Assembly: GCA_029778615.1 (NCBI GenBank) | Contig: JAKOPZ010000274.1 | Location: 1-64,000, forward strand | Direction: 5' to 3' | Source: Chloroflexota bacterium | GTDB lineage: Bacteria; Chloroflexota; Anaerolineae; UBA4142; SHND01 | Length of the DNA stretch: 64,000 nucleotides | Shown here: in pieces, positions 25,646-33,717 of the stretch | Numbering within the stretch: the stretch's first letter is position 1 | How the letters are laid out: each line of letters opens with the position of its first letter | Made by a program: the position numbers and the translations under genes | Notes under the pieces: model-generated | Told to the model about the DNA's origin: nothing | Database searches by the model: none | Seen by the model: the letters and a program-made list of their open reading frames with translations, nothing else

Positions 25646-26673
25646 CACTTGCCCAGCGTCAAGCGCAAGTTGCAAATTGGCGCCGCGCACTGTACCTTTT
25701 GCCATTTGCGCTTGGCGTGTTGGTCTCTGCGTGCGGCATCGCCCCCCCCCCTGCGAACGGCTGGGCGATTGTGGCAGCGGACCCTCAAACGGGCGACGTC
25801 GCCGTCGCGGGCGCCGCGTGTAGTGAATATCCGTACGACTATCGCGCGGGGCTCGTGCCGAATTTGGGCGCGGGCGCGCAGTTGGGCGTTGGCAGTCCAC
25901 TGCATCGCGACCGCTTTCGCGCATGGATTCAAAATCCGTGGGACGCGTCGCGCATTGTCCAAGCGATTACCGCGCCGCATCAAGACGCGCAAGTGGACAC
26001 GCGGCAGTATGGCATTGTCACAATTCAAAAGGGAAACGCGCACGTAGCGACCTTTTCCGGAAATGCGACCGCGCCGTACGCGAACGCGCTGCAAGATGAA
26101 ACGCATGCTGTCGTCGTTCTGGGCAGTGGCTTGGTGAATGAAAAAGTTTTGCGCGATTCGCTCGCGGCATTCCGCGCGTCGGAAAATGTCGCGCTCACGC
26201 TGTCGGATAAATTGATGCGCGCGCTGGAAGCGGGTTCGGCAGCAGGCGGCGCGGCGTTGTGCAACGAGCGCGGCGCGGCGCAAACCGCGTCCACCGCGTT
26301 TATCATGCTCGCGCGCGGTGGAGATGAAATGTTTAACGTCGCGACACTGGGCAACAGCGCGCCGCAGGAACCGCATCCGCCGTACCTCGCGCTGTCGGTG
26401 CTCGAACCGATGGGCGGGCAAAACGCCGTGCAGACGCTGCGCGCGCAGTATAACGCGTGGCGGCAGCAGCACTTGCCCGCGTGCGCGGAATGTTTGGAAA
26501 CGCGGGTCGTGCTTGCGCCCGGCGGCGCGTTGACCACCGCGCCCAACGCGTTCGTAGAACGCAATGCGTTGCTGCTGGTCGCGTTGTTTGTAATTGCGGT
26601 CATGGCGGCGACGATTGTTTATTTGGTTGTGCGTCCGCGCACGGGGCGCTCGATTCATTTGGCGGAGGAATGA
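25642..26673 (+). CDS. DUF1028-like lipoprotein with C-terminal helix
   Basis: Protein of 343 aa overlapping the DUF4139 stop (ATGA). It has an N-terminal signal and lipobox (VLVSACGIAPP), then a DUF1028-type Ntn-hydrolase-like domain (WAIVAADPQTGDVAVAGAAC; GLVPNLGAGAQLGVG; VVLGSGLVNEKVL). A C-terminal membrane helix (ALLLVALFVIAVMAATIVYL) and short tail follow. DUF1028 function is unsettled. A run of ten C (25742-25751) lies just after the lipobox codons, where slippage would switch the protein off. Confidence 0.75.
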   Translation: MTLAQRQAQVANWRRALYLLPFALGVLVSACGIAPPPANGWAIVAADPQTGDVAVAGAACSEYPYDYRAGLVPNLGAGAQLGVGSPLHRDRFRAWIQNPWDASRIVQAITAPHQDAQVDTRQYGIVTIQKGNAHVATFSGNATAPYANALQDETHAVVVLGSGLVNEKVLRDSLAAFRASENVALTLSDKLMRALEAGSAAGGAALCNERGAAQTASTAFIMLARGGDEMFNVATLGNSAPQEPHPPYLALSVLEPMGGQNAVQTLRAQYNAWRQQHLPACAECLETRVVLAPGGALTTAPNAFVERNALLLVALFVIAVMAATIVYLVVRPRTGRSIHLAEE

Positions 26674-26674
26674 G

Positions 26675-27301
26675 ATGCTTTGGGAGACAACCGATTGCAA
26701 AATGTGGAAGAAAACGCGCGCGGAATATGAGGCGCTGATTCTCGCCCACGCGGTGAATCAACTGCCCGAACTGGACGCGTGGTATCGAAACGAATTGCCA
26801 AATATGCTCGCGGCGCGCAAACCCGCGTATGTGACTAAAGATGAATTTTTAGAAATCTTGCGCTGGAAAATGAAACGCGGCGATTGGCGCGAGTGGAATC
26901 GTGTGCGCGTGGCAAACGCTGACGCGCACACAATTAAAAAAGCCGCGCAGGATGCCTTTGCCGCGGCGCGCGATTTGGAGGAATCTGTCCCCACCGCTTC
27001 GAAAGAGTACAAAAAGCCGATTCAAATTTTGAGCGAGATGGACGGTGTGGGTCCTGCCACCGCATCCGCCGCGCTCGCCGCGTATCGTCCCGAACTGTAT
27101 CCGTATTTTGACGAATGGATTGCGAAACAGATTCCCCATTTGGGCAAAGTGGCGTTCACCGCGTCGTACTATTGGAAATACGCGGACGCGCTGCGCGGCA
27201 AAGCAAAAGAATTGCAGAAAAAATGTAGAGATACATGGAACGCGCACGAGGTGGGACACGCGTTGTGGGTGGCGAGTGGGGGCAAGGTAAAAGTGAAATA
27301 A
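26675..27301 (+). CDS. Helix-hairpin-helix protein of unknown function
   Basis: Soluble protein (208 aa) starting at ATG 26675, with GGCGGAGGAATGAG upstream overlapping the previous stop. It is mostly helical and basic. Around residue 117-135 it shows MDGVGPATASAALAAY, a helix-hairpin-helix of the kind used by DNA glycosylases and other DNA-binding proteins, followed by PELYPYFDEW. No catalytic Lys-Asp pair of the Nth/OGG type is evident. Some eukaryotic hypothetical proteins have a similar look. Ends in the hairpin at 27301. Confidence 0.6.
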   Translation: MLWETTDCKMWKKTRAEYEALILAHAVNQLPELDAWYRNELPNMLAARKPAYVTKDEFLEILRWKMKRGDWREWNRVRVANADAHTIKKAAQDAFAAARDLEESVPTASKEYKKPIQILSEMDGVGPATASAALAAYRPELYPYFDEWIAKQIPHLGKVAFTASYYWKYADALRGKAKELQKKCRDTWNAHEVGHALWVASGGKVKVK

Positions 27302-27329
27302 AAAAATCCGTGCCCGACACGGATTTTTT
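27301..27329. terminator. Bidirectional terminator between convergent genes
   Basis: AAAAAATCCGTG, loop CCCGA, CACGGATTTTTT. It has an A-run on one side and a T-run on the other, so it works for both the plus gene ending at 27301 and the minus gene ending at 27328. Confidence 0.85.
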
Positions 27330-28356
27330 ATTGGGTGTTCAACAACTGCTCCACCCGATACCCCTTTTCCAAAAAATATCCCAACTCTTCCGCGTTGAAA
27401 TTCAAATCAATCGGGGTGGTGCCGGTGAGTTTGAAAAATTCGCCTTCGAGTTCGGCGGCGCGCCCGCGCGGCAAATGTCCGGCGGGGTCAAACGTTTGCC
27501 AAAATTCTCGCCAAAGGTTTTGTGCGCGCGGCGGCAAATGATTCACGTTGACAAAGGGACGCGGTTTCGTTTCAATCCACTTTTTTTTCAACGCATCAAT
27601 CAACATATAACCGTGCGTTTCGCTCGCGTCACGATATTGTTCCCCATACGGCGGCGTCATGCGTTCAAAAATCCACGAATCGTCCACGAGCAAATAATAA
27701 ATATCCCACGTCGGTTCGAGTTGCGCCATCCACTGCACGCCAAATTTTTTGGTCATGTCAACGGGCTTGGAAAAACCGACGAGCGTCAAATCGCGCGGGT
27801 CGTTCGTGTAACCGCTGTAATAGTACGGATAGTACGTTTCCGCCAATTCGCGCAGCGTAAAAAATTCGGCGTCGCGTCCGCCGAGATGTGGATAGCCCGA
27901 ATGTGCATTGCAGCCCCAGCGCACCGCGTGTTGGTCTTGATACACCACGAGATTGTGGTCCACATCACGCGTGCCTTCCAGCAGCATCCAACGCGGCTCA
28001 AAGCCGTGTAAATAATTCACCGCATAGGCAAAGAGCGCGCCTTCAAAACAATGCGCCATGCCCGTTCGCAATACCATGCGCGGCGATATCGAAGTTTCTT
28101 CTTGTTCAATCGTCGCGTGGTCGTTGTTGTAATAAATTTCATTATCGAGAAACCACTGCACGCGGCGCGGAGTGTCGAGCGCGGCAAGAATCAAAATTTC
28201 GTCGTCGGAAAAATCGAGATTGAGTTCGCGCACGCGCGTATGAATTTTTTCCAGCGACGCGGGATGAATTTGTGCGCGCACGCGTTGGACGAAATACGCG
28301 AGTTGTTGTGCGGGCGACAATTGGGGGGGGGCGAACGTGGGCGAGAGTTTGCTCAT
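27328..28356 (-). CDS. Transglutaminase-like cysteine-protease-fold protein
   Basis: Soluble protein (342 aa from ATG 28356). The segment GMAHCFEGALFAYAVNYLHG followed by LLEGTRDVDHNLVVYQD resembles the Cys...His-Asp arrangement of transglutaminase-like proteins (Cys in AHCFEGA, His in DHN). Aromatic-rich strands follow (ETYYPYYYSGYTNDPRD). The fold call is by motif only. A nine-G run on the plus strand (28323-28331) falls in codons 9-11 (APPQ), a possible slippage site. The GTCATTTCGA-type palindrome and tandem array lie directly upstream. Confidence 0.55.
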   Translation of the reverse strand: MSKLSPTFAPPQLSPAQQLAYFVQRVRAQIHPASLEKIHTRVRELNLDFSDDEILILAALDTPRRVQWFLDNEIYYNNDHATIEQEETSISPRMVLRTGMAHCFEGALFAYAVNYLHGFEPRWMLLEGTRDVDHNLVVYQDQHAVRWGCNAHSGYPHLGGRDAEFFTLRELAETYYPYYYSGYTNDPRDLTLVGFSKPVDMTKKFGVQWMAQLEPTWDIYYLLVDDSWIFERMTPPYGEQYRDASETHGYMLIDALKKKWIETKPRPFVNVNHLPPRAQNLWREFWQTFDPAGHLPRGRAAELEGEFFKLTGTTPIDLNFNAEELGYFLEKGYRVEQLLNTQ

Positions 28357-28366
28357 ACGTCTGGAT

Positions 28367-28433
28367 GTCATTTCGAACGCAACGAGAAATCGGGGTTAAC
28401 ACAAAAGAGATTTCTCGCTCCGCTCGAAATGAC
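28367..28433. repeat. GTCATTTCGA-type palindrome next to a tandem array
   Basis: The left arm GTCATTTCGAACG...GAGAAATC pairs with GATTTCTCGCTCCGCTCGAAATGAC. Its right end (CGAAATGAC) runs straight into the 19-bp array, whose unit contains the same CGAAATGAC. Confidence 0.85.
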
Positions 28434-28634
28434 GGACAACAATCGGAATGACGCGCAACAATCGGAATGACGCGCAACAATCGGAATGACGCGCAACAAT
28501 CGAAATGACGCGCAACAATCGAAATGACGCGCAACAATCGAAATGACGCGCAACAATCGAAATGACGCGCAACAATCGAAATGACGCGCAACAATCGAAA
28601 TGACGCGCAACAATCGAAATGACGCGCAACAATC
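28428..28634. repeat. 19-bp tandem array, 11 copies
   Basis: The unit is AATGACGCGCAACAATCGA, with units starting every 19 bases from 28428 to 28618 (last one partial). The first unit has GGAC for GCGC, and the first three end CGG rather than CGA. Copies are otherwise near-identical, implying recent expansion. The array touches the stop codon of the aldo/keto reductase gene (28633-28635). Units are contiguous with no spacers, so it is not CRISPR. All frames through it are open in places, giving spurious cysteine-rich peptides. Confidence 0.95.
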
Positions 28635-29562
28635 ATCCTTCCAAAATCGAGCGCACCTCTTTGACTTGGTCCGCGCTCAATTCCCACTCGCTTGCGTGCG
28701 CGTTGGCAGAAACTTGGTCGGCGTTCGTTGCGCCTGAAATGACCGAACACACCTGCGGTTCACTCAGCAGCCACGCCACTGCCAGTTCGCCCAGTGTATG
28801 TGCGTGGTGCGCTACGAACGCGCGCAGTTGGTCGAGGATTTCAAAATTGCGTTCGGTGAGAAACGGCGTCACATAGTTTACACGCGTCGGACTGATGGCA
28901 TCGCCGCGTTGATATTTGCCGGTGAGGAATCCGCCCGCGAGCGGAAAGTACGGGACGATGCCGAGTTTTGCATAGCGCGCGTAGGGAAGCACTTCGCGCT
29001 CCAAATCGCGATAGAGCATGTGATATTCTTCTTGCGTCACCACAAATTGACTCCACCCGCGCATTTCCGCAATTGCCTGTGCGCGCGCCAGTTGCCAGCC
29101 CGCAAAATTGCTCGCGCCGATATAGCGCACTTTGCCGCTGCGAACCAAATCGTCGAGCGCGCGCAGGGTTTCTTCGAGCGGTGTTTCCGCGTCCCATTCA
29201 TGAATATAGTACAAATCAATGTGGTCGCTTTTCAAACGGCGCAAACTGTTTTCGACGCCGTTTAGGATATGATAGCGGGATGCGCCGCGCTCATTCACAC
29301 CTTCGCCCATCTTGGCGCGAACTTTGGTCGCGAGCACAACGCGGTCCCACAGCCCTTCAAGCGCTTGTCCCAGCAGAGTCTCTGACATTCCGGGCGGCGC
29401 GCCGTACACGTCCGCCGTGTCAAAAAAATTGATGCCATTATCGAGGGCGCGGTGGATGATGGCTTTGGCGCCGTCCAAATCTACTGTGCGCCCGATGCGA
29501 TTGCAGCCGACGCCGACGACTGAAATTTTTACGCCCGAATTGCCAAGCGAACGATAGCGCAT
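28633..29562 (-). CDS. Aldo/keto reductase
   Basis: NADPH-dependent oxidoreductase of the aldo/keto reductase family (309 aa). Marks are FDTADVYGAPPGMSETLLG (Asp, Tyr), the active-site lysine in VVLATKVRAKMG, His in IDLYYIHEWD and GASNFAGWQL. The C-terminal ISGATNADQVSANA binds the cofactor. ATG 29562 is set by AAGGAG 13 bases before it. L-galactose/L-fucose dehydrogenase-type relatives exist, but substrate is not assignable. The final codons abut the 19-bp tandem array. Confidence 0.92.
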   Translation of the reverse strand: MRYRSLGNSGVKISVVGVGCNRIGRTVDLDGAKAIIHRALDNGINFFDTADVYGAPPGMSETLLGQALEGLWDRVVLATKVRAKMGEGVNERGASRYHILNGVENSLRRLKSDHIDLYYIHEWDAETPLEETLRALDDLVRSGKVRYIGASNFAGWQLARAQAIAEMRGWSQFVVTQEEYHMLYRDLEREVLPYARYAKLGIVPYFPLAGGFLTGKYQRGDAISPTRVNYVTPFLTERNFEILDQLRAFVAHHAHTLGELAVAWLLSEPQVCSVISGATNADQVSANAHASEWELSADQVKEVRSILEG

Positions 29563-29573
29563 TGCGTATCTCC

Positions 29574-30824
29574 TTATTTTTCTTTTTCGCTGCTTGCTTG
29601 TTGAACTGCCACGCGCTCGTACACGCTTATAAATTTCCGCGCGACATTTTCCCAATTCAAATTTTCATGCACCTGCGCGCGCGCGCGTGTGCCCAAACGT
29701 TCGCGCAACGTTTCATCGCGCGCGAGCCGCACAATCGCGCGCGCCAACGCAGCGGAATTTTTTTCCTCGACCAAAATGCCGCTCGCGTCGTTTTCAAGCA
29801 CATCGGGAAAACCCGCGATATTGCTCGCCACAATCGGTTTGCCCGCCGCCATGCCTTCGAGCACAACGTTCGGCAAACCGTCCACGTTGCCCGCGTCGTC
29901 GCGTACCGAAGGCACGCTGATAATATCCGCCGCCGCAAAGTACGCCGCAATCTGTTCGCGCGGCACGCGTCCCGCAAACGTGACGTGTCCGTTCAAGCCG
30001 CGCGCGCGCGCTTGCGTTTCCAGTTCCTCGCGCAAATCGCCGTAACCGACGAGCACCAACCGCGCGTGGGGCGCGTCCTGCAAAATTTGCGGCATCGCGC
30101 GTACGAGATATTCAAAACCTTTTTTGTACACCAGGCGTCCCACTGCGAGAATCATTACTTGGTCGCGCTCCAAGTTCAATTGTGCGCGCACGCGCGCGGC
30201 ATCTTCCGGCTGAACATGAAACGCTTTCGCGTCCGCGCCATACGGCACAAGTTCGGTCCTGCTTTCCTCCGCGCCCACCGCCATCGCGCGCTGCATCAAA
30301 TCATCGCTGCACGCGGTGAGCCACGCGGCATTATCGAAACACCACCGCGCCGCCGCGCCAAACGCGCGATTTTTTTCTGCCATGAATACATCACTGCCGT
30401 GCATTGAAATCACGAGCGGCAATTTTCGCCACCGCGCGACGAGCGCCGCCGCCGGCGCGTTCGGCAAGACCCAATGCGCGTGTATGACATCAAATTTTTC
30501 GCGCGCGGTGAGTTGCATCATTTTTTGAAACGACGCGGTGAGCGCAAAGGGCGCGAGCGCGTACACGCCGCGTTTTAATTTCACATCGCCGCGCAGCGCT
30601 TCCGCGTATCCCCACAGCGTCCATTCCGGTCGCAACGCGTATTTGTACGGATGAAAATGTACGCCATCTTCCACTGCGCCGCGTTTCAATTCGCGGTGTT
30701 CGGGCAGCACCACATGTACGTCAATATGTTGACGCGCGATATTTGTGGCGATGGATTCAATAAAGGGCGCCGTCGTATCGCCGCGAAATTTTGGATACGA
30801 CGAGGTGAGCATCAAGACGTTCAT
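29574..30824 (-). CDS. GT4-family glycosyltransferase
   Basis: Cytoplasmic or membrane-associated transferase (416 aa) with GT-B fold. The N-terminal domain has PFIESIATNIARQHIDVHVV, IHAHWVLPNAPAA and ISMHGSDVFM. The C-terminal domain has VGRLVYKKGFEYLVRAM and the nucleotide-sugar E-x7-E motif in GLPNVVLEGMAAGKPIVAS. Downstream of a flippase-like and a GT2 gene on the same strand, so probably involved in envelope glycolipid or polysaccharide assembly. Confidence 0.92.
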   Translation of the reverse strand: MNVLMLTSSYPKFRGDTTAPFIESIATNIARQHIDVHVVLPEHRELKRGAVEDGVHFHPYKYALRPEWTLWGYAEALRGDVKLKRGVYALAPFALTASFQKMMQLTAREKFDVIHAHWVLPNAPAAALVARWRKLPLVISMHGSDVFMAEKNRAFGAAARWCFDNAAWLTACSDDLMQRAMAVGAEESRTELVPYGADAKAFHVQPEDAARVRAQLNLERDQVMILAVGRLVYKKGFEYLVRAMPQILQDAPHARLVLVGYGDLREELETQARARGLNGHVTFAGRVPREQIAAYFAAADIISVPSVRDDAGNVDGLPNVVLEGMAAGKPIVASNIAGFPDVLENDASGILVEEKNSAALARAIVRLARDETLRERLGTRARAQVHENLNWENVARKFISVYERVAVQQASSEKEK

Positions 30825-30831
30825 TTAGGAT

Positions 30832-31806
30832 TTAGGATTTCGGATTTATGATTTCGGATTGAGGAAGCATTGTCGTTGGTCGTTCGTCGTCTGTCGTCCG
30901 TCCTTCCAACACCCACACCGCGAAACCCACAATCCCATTCACGAGCTGCAATAAAAACAAGAGCGCAGACAACGCGAGCGCTTGCGCGGCGGTAATGTGC
31001 AGCGTTGGCGCGAGCAAGAGCAGCAATGCTTCGCGCGTGCCGACGCCGCCGGGAATGACGGCAAAGAGCTGCACGATGCTGACGAGTGACATGGAGGCGA
31101 CGAACGGGAGAGGCGGGAGGAAAATTCCAATTGCGGCGGCGGCGAGAAACAAACGTCCATAGACGACGAAGGTTGCCAACACGCTGATGGCGAATTGAAT
31201 CAAAATTTGTTTGGGGGTGAACGCGACGGGCGCGTAGGCGGCATCTGTGGTTTTATTTTTTCGCATCCGCAGAAAAATATCAAACAAGATTTTTTGGGTG
31301 CGCGGATGAATCGAAATCGCGAGCGCCGCAATCGTCCCGCCGCCGAGCAGCGCAAGCATGAGCCATTGCCCGATGGCGATTTGTGAAAAAAGAAAAATGC
31401 CGCTCCCCGCGAGCAGCAGCAGAATCAACACATCCCAAATGCGGTCGAGCACCACCGAGATGAGCGATTGACTAAAGCCGCGTTCGCGAAAATACGCGAC
31501 TTTGATGGCATCGCCCACATTGCCTGGCGTAAGCATTCCCGCGCCCAGTCCCAACGCGTACAAACGTACTGCCTCGCGCCAGGGAATCGGCACACCGAGG
31601 TCGCGCAAAATGATTTGCCAGCGCCACGCTTTCACGAGCAAAAAAGGAATAAAGCCGAGCACGGACAGCGCGACGAGCCAGACATTGGCGCCCGCGAGAA
31701 TGCCAAACATTTCGCGCAAGTCTATTTTCAAAAATAAAACGAGGGCGATGAGCGCGAGAACGGTGAGGATGCGGAGAGGAGTTTGGTAACGTTTGAGGAA
31801 TTGCAT
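30832..31806 (-). CDS. LPG_synthase_TM/UPF0104 flippase-like membrane protein with repeat-derived tail
   Basis: Polytopic membrane protein (324 aa, about 7-8 helices) of the lysylphosphatidylglycerol-synthase TM/AglD-like family, often found with dolichol- or undecaprenyl-linked glycosyltransferases. Conserved parts: WRWQIILRDLGVPIPW, GLGAGMLTPGNVGDAIKVAY, LDRIWDVL and VIPGGVGTREALLLLL. The last ~25 residues are not family-like: TTDDERPTTM comes from a CGTCGT-type short repeat and SEIINPKS from a GGATTT repeat. Tail additions like this suggest read-through into intergenic repeat. Confidence 0.85.
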   Translation of the reverse strand: MQFLKRYQTPLRILTVLALIALVLFLKIDLREMFGILAGANVWLVALSVLGFIPFLLVKAWRWQIILRDLGVPIPWREAVRLYALGLGAGMLTPGNVGDAIKVAYFRERGFSQSLISVVLDRIWDVLILLLLAGSGIFLFSQIAIGQWLMLALLGGGTIAALAISIHPRTQKILFDIFLRMRKNKTTDAAYAPVAFTPKQILIQFAISVLATFVVYGRLFLAAAAIGIFLPPLPFVASMSLVSIVQLFAVIPGGVGTREALLLLLAPTLHITAAQALALSALLFLLQLVNGIVGFAVWVLEGRTTDDERPTTMLPQSEIINPKS

Positions 31807-31866
31807 GATGGGCGTAGCAGGTATCAGGGCGTAGGTAGCACGGAACCCCTTACTGCTTGCTGCGTG
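31807..31866. repeat. GTAGCA-type imperfect intergenic repeat
   Basis: GTAGCAGGTATCAGGGCGTAG and GTAGCACGG...GCTTGCTGCGTGCTAC form an imperfect hairpin in the 60-base gap. Similar GTAGCAG words form the hairpin at 46518-46573. Confidence 0.4.
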
Positions 31867-32742
31867 CTACTCCTTTTCCACGCGCTCGAAACGCAGCGCG
31901 GCGATTTGTTCGGCGACGAGCCCGATGAGAAAAATCAAAATCGTCATCGTGAACAAAAGCACGGCGGAATTGGTGATATAGAGCCGGTGCGAGAACAACA
32001 AAATATCTATGATTGTATAGACGAGCGCAATCACAAACAGCGCGCCGCTCACGGGCAAAAACAATTTCATTGGCGCGAACATGGTACTCATGCGAAACGC
32101 GATGATGAGAAAACGCGTGCCGTCGCGCACGGGTTTGATTTTGCTCACGCCGCCCTGTCGTTTCAACATTGTCGTCGGCACAAATTTCACCGAATAGCCC
32201 GCTTTGATAAACGCGAGCGAAGTAGTCACGGGCGTGGAAAAACCGTTGGGCAACAGATGAATAAACTGCATGAGGTCCGCGCGTCGCGCCACCCGAAAGC
32301 CCGACGTGGCGTCCGGCACGCGCACACCCGACAGGTACGTCGCCAAAAGATTCAAGATGTGATGATACATGCGGCGCCCAAAATCGGTCTGCGAATTTTC
32401 GTCGCGCGCGCCGATGACCAAATCGTATTCCCCCACACAGTCCGCGAGTTTTTCAATATCGCGCGCATCGTGCTGTCCATCCGCATCGAAAATTATTACC
32501 AGCTCGCGCGAGGCATTGCGTAAACCCGTTTTCACCGACGCGCCGTTGCCTTTGTTGTACGGATGACGCACCACGCGCGCGGCGTGTGCTTGCGCGAGCT
32601 GTGCCGTCGCATCGGTAGAACCATCGTCCACTACAAGAATTTCGGATGAGGGATAAAGCGCACGCAGTTGAGGAAGCACATCGCCGATGGTTTCGGCTTC
32701 ATTGAACGCGGGGATGAGAATGGTCAGTTGTTCCGAACGCAC
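31867..32742 (-). CDS. DPM1/ArnC-like GT2 glycosyltransferase
   Basis: GT-A transferase (291 aa) with TILIPAFNEAETIGDVL, ILVVDDGSTDATAQ, the metal-binding DADGQHD (DXD-like) and SGFRVARRADL. Two C-terminal helices (LPVSGALFVIALVYTIIDIL; SAVLLFTMTILIFLIGLVA) anchor it. Such enzymes charge polyprenyl phosphate or extend membrane glycolipids. GTG 32742 is preferred because the protein begins VRSEQLTILIP there and a TGCTATAAT promoter ends six bases upstream, implying a leaderless message. Confidence 0.88.
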   Translation of the reverse strand: MRSEQLTILIPAFNEAETIGDVLPQLRALYPSSEILVVDDGSTDATAQLAQAHAARVVRHPYNKGNGASVKTGLRNASRELVIIFDADGQHDARDIEKLADCVGEYDLVIGARDENSQTDFGRRMYHHILNLLATYLSGVRVPDATSGFRVARRADLMQFIHLLPNGFSTPVTTSLAFIKAGYSVKFVPTTMLKRQGGVSKIKPVRDGTRFLIIAFRMSTMFAPMKLFLPVSGALFVIALVYTIIDILLFSHRLYITNSAVLLFTMTILIFLIGLVAEQIAALRFERVEKE

Positions 32743-32748
32743 GGCGGA

Positions 32749-32757
32749 ATTATAGCA
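32749..32757 (-). promoter_or_regulatory. Extended -10 giving a leaderless GT2 transcript
   Basis: TGCTATAAT on the minus strand ends six bases before GTG 32742. Transcription would start at or next to the start codon. The arrangement repeats at 32840 and 35573. Confidence 0.6.
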
Positions 32758-32839
32758 CGAGTGGGAGATAGCCGATGTCGGATGCTCCATCGGCGGAGCG
32801 GCGCTTGGTTCGCTTCTATTCGCCATTGTCTATCGGCTA

Positions 32840-32848
32840 TGCTAAAAT
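32840..32848 (+). promoter_or_regulatory. Extended -10 giving a leaderless transcript
   Basis: TGCTAAAAT ends seven bases before ATG 32856. It is divergent from the GT2 promoter about 90 bases away. Confidence 0.55.
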
Positions 32849-32855
32849 CGCCGCC

Positions 32856-33401
32856 ATGTGGTTCAAGGTGGAACACAGTTATCGTTTTGATGCCGCAGGA
32901 AAATTGGACGCGGACGATTGGGTTTTGATTCCGCGCGCACAGCTGCGTGACGATTTTGTCCTCGATGCTGCGTTCGCCGACGAAATGGCGCGACGCTATT
33001 TTGAATTGGTCGAGCGTTCCACGCCTCTGCTGCGCGTGGTGCGCGACGCGCAAGGCGTGCGTTATGCGGTGCCGGCGGGAAAAACCGCGCTGCTGTTGGC
33101 GGATGGGGAACGCGTGGTGGATGCCGAGCGCGCGGAAATCAGTTGGCGCATTGCGGGTGGTTTTTTGCTCGCGCATCATGTCAATTACGGCGGACGTTTT
33201 TATCTCGGCGGCGAATGGACGAAACCGGATGCGTTGAAATTGTACACGGTCATTCGCCGTTATCCGCCGCGTTGGACCAATTGGTTCGGCGTCGCACTCG
33301 GCAGCGCGTTGTATGAACGCACGCAAGGGATTGCGCACAAACGGATGGGCGAAACTTTTTTGCGCGCGCTGTCGGCGGATGTATCGCGAGCCGCGCCTTG
33401 A
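32856..33401 (+). CDS. Conserved-looking hypothetical protein
   Basis: Soluble protein of 181 aa, MWFKVEHSYRFDAAGKLDAD at the start. It has mixed alpha/beta character, no signal peptide and no recognised motif (segments LLADGERVVDAERAEISWRI, FYLGGEWTKPDALKLYTVIR). ATG 32856 is chosen because of the extended -10 seven bases upstream; an ATG at 32775 would place the promoter inside the gene. Divergent from the GT2 gene. Confidence 0.6.
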   Translation: MWFKVEHSYRFDAAGKLDADDWVLIPRAQLRDDFVLDAAFADEMARRYFELVERSTPLLRVVRDAQGVRYAVPAGKTALLLADGERVVDAERAEISWRIAGGFLLAHHVNYGGRFYLGGEWTKPDALKLYTVIRRYPPRWTNWFGVALGSALYERTQGIAHKRMGETFLRALSADVSRAAP

Positions 33402-33429
33402 AATTTAGCGCGCGCGTACTGTTATCCTA

Positions 33430-33458
33430 TTGTAAGAATTCGCAAACGGGCATATATT
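33430..33458 (+). promoter_or_regulatory. Promoter of the pilin gene
   Basis: -35 TTGTAA (33430-33435), 17-base spacer, -10 TATATT (33453-33458), followed by about 38 bases of leader with AAGGAGG before ATG 33503. Confidence 0.7.
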
Positions 33459-33502
33459 TGCAATATCAATCTGGCAGAAAATTTATCCAAGGAGGATTTG
33501 AT

Positions 33503-33664
33503 ATGCTTTATCTGCCCCGCAAGGAAGAAGAAGGACAAGGTTTGGTAGAATACGCGCTGATCCTGGTCCTCGTGGCGATCGTCGTGATTGCGATTCTCGC
33601 GATTCTCGGTCCGCAAATCGGCAACATTTTCAGCCGTGTGACCAACGGTCTCGCAGGCACCTAA
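33503..33664 (+). CDS. Flp/Fap-type pilin, solitary
   Basis: Small prepilin (53 aa) with AAGGAGG seven bases before ATG 33503. A short charged leader (LYLPRKEEEG) precedes the processing motif G-QGLVEYAL with Glu at +5, then a hydrophobic helix (ILVLVAIVVIAILAILG) and a short tail. This is the Flp pilin pattern cleaved by TadV-like peptidase. No tad assembly genes are in the window. Its own promoter and terminator make it a monocistronic, probably abundant message. Confidence 0.9.
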   Translation: MLYLPRKEEEGQGLVEYALILVLVAIVVIAILAILGPQIGNIFSRVTNGLAGT

Positions 33665-33681
33665 GCCAAAACGTTCGCCCA

Positions 33682-33717
33682 AAAAAATGCCCCAACCGAT
33701 TGGTTGGGGCATTTTTA
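33682..33717. terminator. Bidirectional terminator after the pilin gene
   Basis: ATGCCCCAACC, loop GAT region, GGTTGGGGCAT with A-run before and T-run after. It lies between the convergent pilin and GT39-like genes. Confidence 0.88.

Noticed and set aside
28368-28632. Several open frames on the minus strand with repeated VISIVARHFDCCASF-like peptides
   Set aside because: They are translations of the 19-bp tandem array in three frames and have no independent support.
28428-28634. CRISPR array
   Set aside because: Units are contiguous 19-mers with no unique spacers, and there are no cas genes nearby.
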